This document shows, piece after piece, positions 60,401 to 64,000 of a stretch of DNA of 64,000 nucleotides (its first letter is position 1; the number at the start of each line of letters is the position of its first letter). Below the pieces are notes generated by a model that worked only from the letters and a program-made list of their open reading frames with translations, ran no database searches and was not told the origin of the DNA. The stretch is taken from NCBI GenBank assembly GCA_003993805.1, contig RSEF01000017.1:10032893-10096892 (forward strand), given 5' to 3'. Source of the stretch: Himantopus leucocephalus (lineage: Eukaryota > Chordata > Aves > Charadriiformes > Recurvirostridae). A program made the position numbers and the translations under genes.

Positions 60401-63399
60401 TGCTAACTCTTCAAGGTTATTGGGGAATTTGGGTTTTCCCAGTGGTAGGCGGCGTGGTCAGAAGGCGCCAGCTTCACAGTCAATAACAAGTGAGAGCTAC
60501 CTGGGTGTAACAGCTCGAAAAGGTAAACACAGCAGGAGCTGGGGAAGGTCGCTGCCCAGAGGGCCGGAGGCAAAGCCGTGCGTGGCCATCCTCCCCCGTC
60601 CAGCCGAGGCAGCGGGATAAGCCCGGCCCGGCTGGGACCAAAGGAGAGAAGGCGACCCAAGACAGCGGGACTACAAATAACACAAATAATAATCACTGAG
60701 CCTAACTGTGAATGGAAAATTTACTCTAATAACCCAGGGAAGGTAGTGTTTTACCTGCCCTCAGATGAAGCACGGTGGCTTTCCTCTCACAAATGCCGTT
60801 TCTGAGAGAGTCGGGCGGGTGCTGGGACCCCGCGAGGTGCCGACGTGGAGAAGGGGCAGAGGTGACGTGCGGTGCCCCGGGGAGGATGCCGGCACTGGCA
60901 ATGACCATTACAGCTCCGACCCTGTTGTACACCTGCACATCACCCTCCGAATGGAGCCACCGGTGGGGAGAACAGCCGTCTGCAGGGAACCACCACCTTG
61001 TGCAGATGAGGAATGAGGTACAAGCTTGCTTTAAGGAAGCCGGGATAAACCCTGGCTTGGAATAAAATTAGCTGACTTTGACGTACAGACTTGGTTTTGG
61101 TGTCAGTAATGCTCACTGCACTCAGTCAGCGGAGTGGGGTTTCTTCACTGCCTGGCGCTCCGTGGGGAGGGGGAGAGCGCAGCCCCCAAGGCCCTGGTCC
61201 GCAAAGTTTTAGCATCTGTACCTCCCGAGTGGCACAGGGATACTCAGCGCGGGGGCCGTGGGGAGCGCGGGGGGCAATGGGTGGCCCGTGCGTTACAGAC
61301 CTGCAGCCCCAAGAAGTTTGCGTGGTTTAGACACCAACCCAAGTACGGCATGATGGCGGCCGGGGCCACCCGCTGGGGCTGGAGCACGGCAGCACCTTAC
61401 CTTCGGGAAACACGGGTGTCATTCGCAGAGGTGAGAGCGTGAAGAATGAATGTGCAGGAGGACGGTACCAACAAGCAGCCGGGGGCTCCGAGTTCATACA
61501 TCACTCCATCTCCCAATGTCTGGCTCACATGCCAGCCCTGCATGGACCAACCATCTGGAATTTCAGCTTTGGGACAGGGGAAGTTCAAGTGGGCAGTTCC
61601 CAGCAAACAGAGCTCTTTCGCTGGGTCTTGCTGGTCATCTTCCTTGTTGTTGGTAGTGGCAGCGGAGCGGCGCTGGGTCCCTACGTCAGCTGGGGCTGCC
61701 GCAGCTCCCAGCACATCTGGCTTTCTGCTGGAACGCAGGCCAAGAGCACATGCTTGTCGGGTTCGGTACTTCCTTCCAGATTGTCCTAATAATGTGTCTG
61801 AACGTGCAACAGAAAATCTTCCAGAGCCGGGCTGCAAAGAGAACCTGGATTCTCTCTTCTCCTGCTGCCTTGGGTCTGCTCCGCTCTCCACCCACCGCGA
61901 GTGCCGCGGCTCGTTCCAAAGTTCAGGTTCTGTATTTTCGCGTGTTGCCAGAAAGATAAAAGGGTTGGTAAAACTGTAACTTGACCTTAGCGTTACGCCG
62001 CAGTGAGGGAGATAAGGTGCTAAAGGAAATAGGGAGGGCAAAGCCCGCATGGCTGTGGGAAAGAGGACCCCGCAAGGCAAGGGCTCCCCGTTGAGGACCC
62101 AAGCGCGCTTACTCGGGAGCTGCCGGTGAGCCCGGCTCAGAGGCGGGAACGGCTTGGTTCTGGCGGGACTTTGGTCTGGCGTGCACCATATTTTTGCTCT
62201 GCCACACAAAGGACCCCTGTGCTGCTGCAGATTTGAGGACGAAAAGGTTGACCGAAGCCGCCTGTTATTATTTTTGGCGACTCCAGCAATGTATCAAAAA
62301 CCCGAGGCTGGGTTGATGCTGGTGCCCTACTTTATAGAAGCCCTGAAAAGCAGATCGAGGACAGCGAGCTTCTCTCTCTGCATGGCATCTGCCAACAAAG
62401 GGTGAGAAAACTTCAAACCGCTGGCGGGGGAAACGGGGGGGTGGCAAAACCGAGGCAAAATGTGCTGAATTCAGAGCACTGTTTGCAGAGTGCCAAGGGG
62501 AAGGGGTCTGCCCGCTCTCAGCTAAGGAGGCAAGGTGGGAAACGCGCTGACTGGGGGGTTCTGCGGCCGGCACGGCTCTTGAGCTGACGCCATCGTCCCC
62601 AGGGCACCGTGGGGACCGGTTTATCCTGGAAGGAAGAAAAGGACCCCGCTGGACTTAGGTGACAGGCAGTGCTCTTTATTATACGAGCCCAGCAATAATG
62701 TTGCCAGTCCTTCACGTTTTCTGGATCCTTTGGCGGTGGGAGAGGGTCGTGCCCACCTCTCTGGTTGAGGAGAGGCGTGGAAGTGAGGATGTGCAGGGGG
62801 TTAGTGTTGGAGCTGGGCAGAGAACCTACGAATTCTGACTCATTTGTCGGTGCCGTGCACGGTGGTGCCGGCTGGAGGGATGGTCCGTCTGGGAATCCGT
62901 CTTGCAAGTCACTGGAGGAGGCGAGACTCGTGCCCGCTGCCTCGGGTGGGACCTGCCCGTCTCCCGCGCTGAGACCTGCTTCCTTCCCCTCTGCTGCCGG
63001 GAAACCCTCAGTACTCTTTTTAATCGGGGATCTTTCCCTTTGCTCCTGTTTTCCCCTCCGACGCTGACCGGCGGCTGCAGCCCCGGTGCTGCTTTCTCCC
63101 CTGACGCGGAGCAGCCTTGCATGAGCTGGAGGATTTATGATTTGCTGCAGACATGGACGGCAGCCTTTGAAAAGTGGAAAAGGAAGCAGCCATAAATAAC
63201 AGGCAGGGGACAGTGCCATGTGGTGGTTTTTCATTTACTAGATAGTCCGACTTTGTTCTTGATGAGTAATGGAGGCATCTGAATACGCCACGATGACAGC
63301 AGCAGTCTGGCTCTGGGAGCGTGTCGGCGTGGGCTGGGTGAGGATGGTGGCAATCAGGACAGTTGGACCATGCTGTGTCGCCTTCCCCTCCGCTCTCCG
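57407..63399. other. Non-coding DNA, GC rising to the right, no gene seen
   Basis: AT-rich DNA at 57500-57540, 58860-59280 and 60240-60410 gives way to GC-richer DNA from about 60530. Two stop-poor minus-strand frames, 61397-62209 (270 codons) and 62518-63234 (238 codons), have no recognised domain. A minus-strand TATAATAAAG near 62680-62690 resembles a polyadenylation signal. The region may be the upstream flank of the CpG island at the right edge. Confidence 0.55.
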
Positions 63400-63604
63400 C
63401 CGTCTCGCGTCCTCCTCTCGCGCTCACCTGCCGCTCCGGGCACCGCGTTTCGTGAATCTGCACTTCAACAGCCCCGAGCTGCGCGGGGAGCGGCGAGCAC
63501 CCAGGCCCTGAGGACGGCGGTCACCGAGCCTCGCCGGGTGCCGGCCGGCGTTGGGTGCCCATGTGGGATCGGCGCGTGCGGTGAGGGGTGCCGGGGTGCC
63601 CACC

Positions 63605-63675
63605 ATGGCTCACGCCGGAGCCGGTGGCTGCTGCTGCAGGCGCTACTCCCTACTGTGGATTGCGCTGCTGCAAAG
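63605..63675 (+). CDS. Candidate first coding exon of an unidentified gene (partial)
   Basis: ATG at 63605 has an ideal Kozak context (CCCACCATGG). The frame begins MAHAGAGG, continues with a CCCRRY stretch and then a short hydrophobic run YSLLWIALLQ, which could be a signal peptide or signal anchor. An AAAG|GTCAGT splice donor follows at 63675/63676, which would end the exon in phase 2 after 23 full codons. Without splicing the frame stays open to the window edge, but beyond the donor it turns into GC-rich simple sequence typical of an intron. I do not recognise the protein. The first five residues also occur at the start of BCL2, but the rest does not resemble it. A chance ATG in GC-rich DNA is quite possible. 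Confidence 0.25.
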
Positions 63676-63751
63676 GTCAGTGCCCGGGCTCTCCCCGAGG
63701 GGAAAGGGATGGATGTGTGTGTCCATCCCAGGGCAAGGACACGGCGGGCCT

Positions 63752-63786
63752 GTCCCCCGTCCCCCGTCCCCCGTCCCCTGTCCCCT
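63752..63786. repeat. GTCCCCC heptamer repeat, five copies
   Basis: Units start at 63752, 63759, 63766, 63773 and 63780, the last two reading GTCCCCT. On the minus strand this gives successive runs of four to five G separated by two to three bases, a strong G-quadruplex pattern. It lies in the CpG-rich right edge, about 75 bases downstream of the candidate splice donor. Confidence 0.9.
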
Positions 63787-64000
63787 GCCCTCCGCCGGCC
63801 CGCGGGGAAGAAGCGCCCTAGTGCAAATTTCTGCAAAAATAAAGGTTCCTGGGAGAACTGGGTTTTCCCCAGGTTCCTCGCAGCAAAATGAAAAGCGGCG
63901 AAGGGCCGCACGGGGACTGGTTTGGGCGAGGGGTGAGCGGGGCTCGCCCACCGCGGAGGTGGGGCGGGGCGGGGGGGCGGCGGTCGGGTCCCCGCCGGGC

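Larger units (their letters stand above)
63400..64000. promoter_or_regulatory. Probable CpG island edge, possible promoter, running off the window
   Basis: CpGs are dense from about 63400, with several CpGs per 50 bases around 63420-63600 and 63890-64000. GC boxes (GGGGCGGGGC near 63961-63970) and runs of G and C close the window. In vertebrates such islands usually mark promoters of broadly expressed or developmental genes. A Kozak-context ATG lies at 63605. No TATA box is evident, as is usual for island promoters. The island probably continues past 64000. Orientation is uncertain; the ATG and donor favour the plus strand. Confidence 0.6.

Noticed and set aside
62640..62760. Minus-strand TATAATAAAGAGC, considered as an LTR or gene polyadenylation signal
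   Set aside because: No paired LTR, TG...CA ends, primer-binding site or retroviral frame was found, and no upstream exon supports a gene end.
63605..63640. Similarity of the first residues MAHAG to BCL2
   Set aside because: Only the first five residues agree; the cysteine-rich and hydrophobic sequence that follows does not match that family.
1..64000. CRISPR arrays, insertion sequences, operons or phage modules
   Set aside because: The DNA is vertebrate; no regularly spaced direct repeats with unique spacers, bacterial promoters or dense co-directional frames are present.

Overview
This is vertebrate nuclear DNA, most likely from a bird. The evidence is two clear, 5'-truncated CR1 LINE 3' ends, at about 8690-8872 and 15923-16165, both ending in the avian-style ATTCTATGA tail. 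Interspersed repeats are otherwise very sparse, as is usual in bird genomes. AT-rich, non-repetitive stretches alternate with short GC/CpG-rich pockets, and there is no bacterial-style gene packing. The species and the locus cannot be fixed from the sequence alone.

I could not support any complete protein-coding gene. None of the open frames I read carries a recognisable domain, shows a chain of spliced exons or resembles a family I know. The window reads as intergenic DNA or the inside of a very long intron. The longest frames are either made of stop-free simple repeats (42.5-43.3 kb) or lie in GC-rich pockets where stops are scarce (17.4, 22.8, 33.7, 61.4 and 62.5 kb).

Layout. Positions 1-8.7 kb: AT-leaning non-coding DNA with a short (AT)n palindrome and a TG/AG microsatellite. 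8.7-8.9 kb: a CR1 interrupted by a 100-N assembly gap. 8.9-16.2 kb: non-coding, with a 26-bp minisatellite at 12.08 kb, a small CpG cluster at 14.75 kb and a second CR1 at 15.9-16.2 kb. 16.2-33.5 kb: non-coding, with a 55-bp A-rich tract beside a single N at 19.04 kb. 33.5-35.0 kb: a CpG-rich pocket with a consensus splice donor inside a perfect inverted repeat, followed by an AT-rich stretch that could be regulatory. 35-63.4 kb: non-coding, with two tandem duplications each split by one N (42.65-42.96 kb, containing a YGGCA pentamer array, and 46.32-46.44 kb) and several GC-rich pockets. 63.4-64.0 kb: rising CpG density with GC boxes, the start of a probable CpG island that runs off the window. 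It includes a Kozak-perfect ATG with a short hydrophobic reading frame and a splice donor, so a first exon of an unidentified plus-strand gene is possible.

No new biological system was found. The most useful observations are the assembly seams, where single Ns sit exactly between tandem duplicates and a fixed-size gap sits inside a CR1, the possible promoter and first exon at the right edge, and a few small sequence structures.
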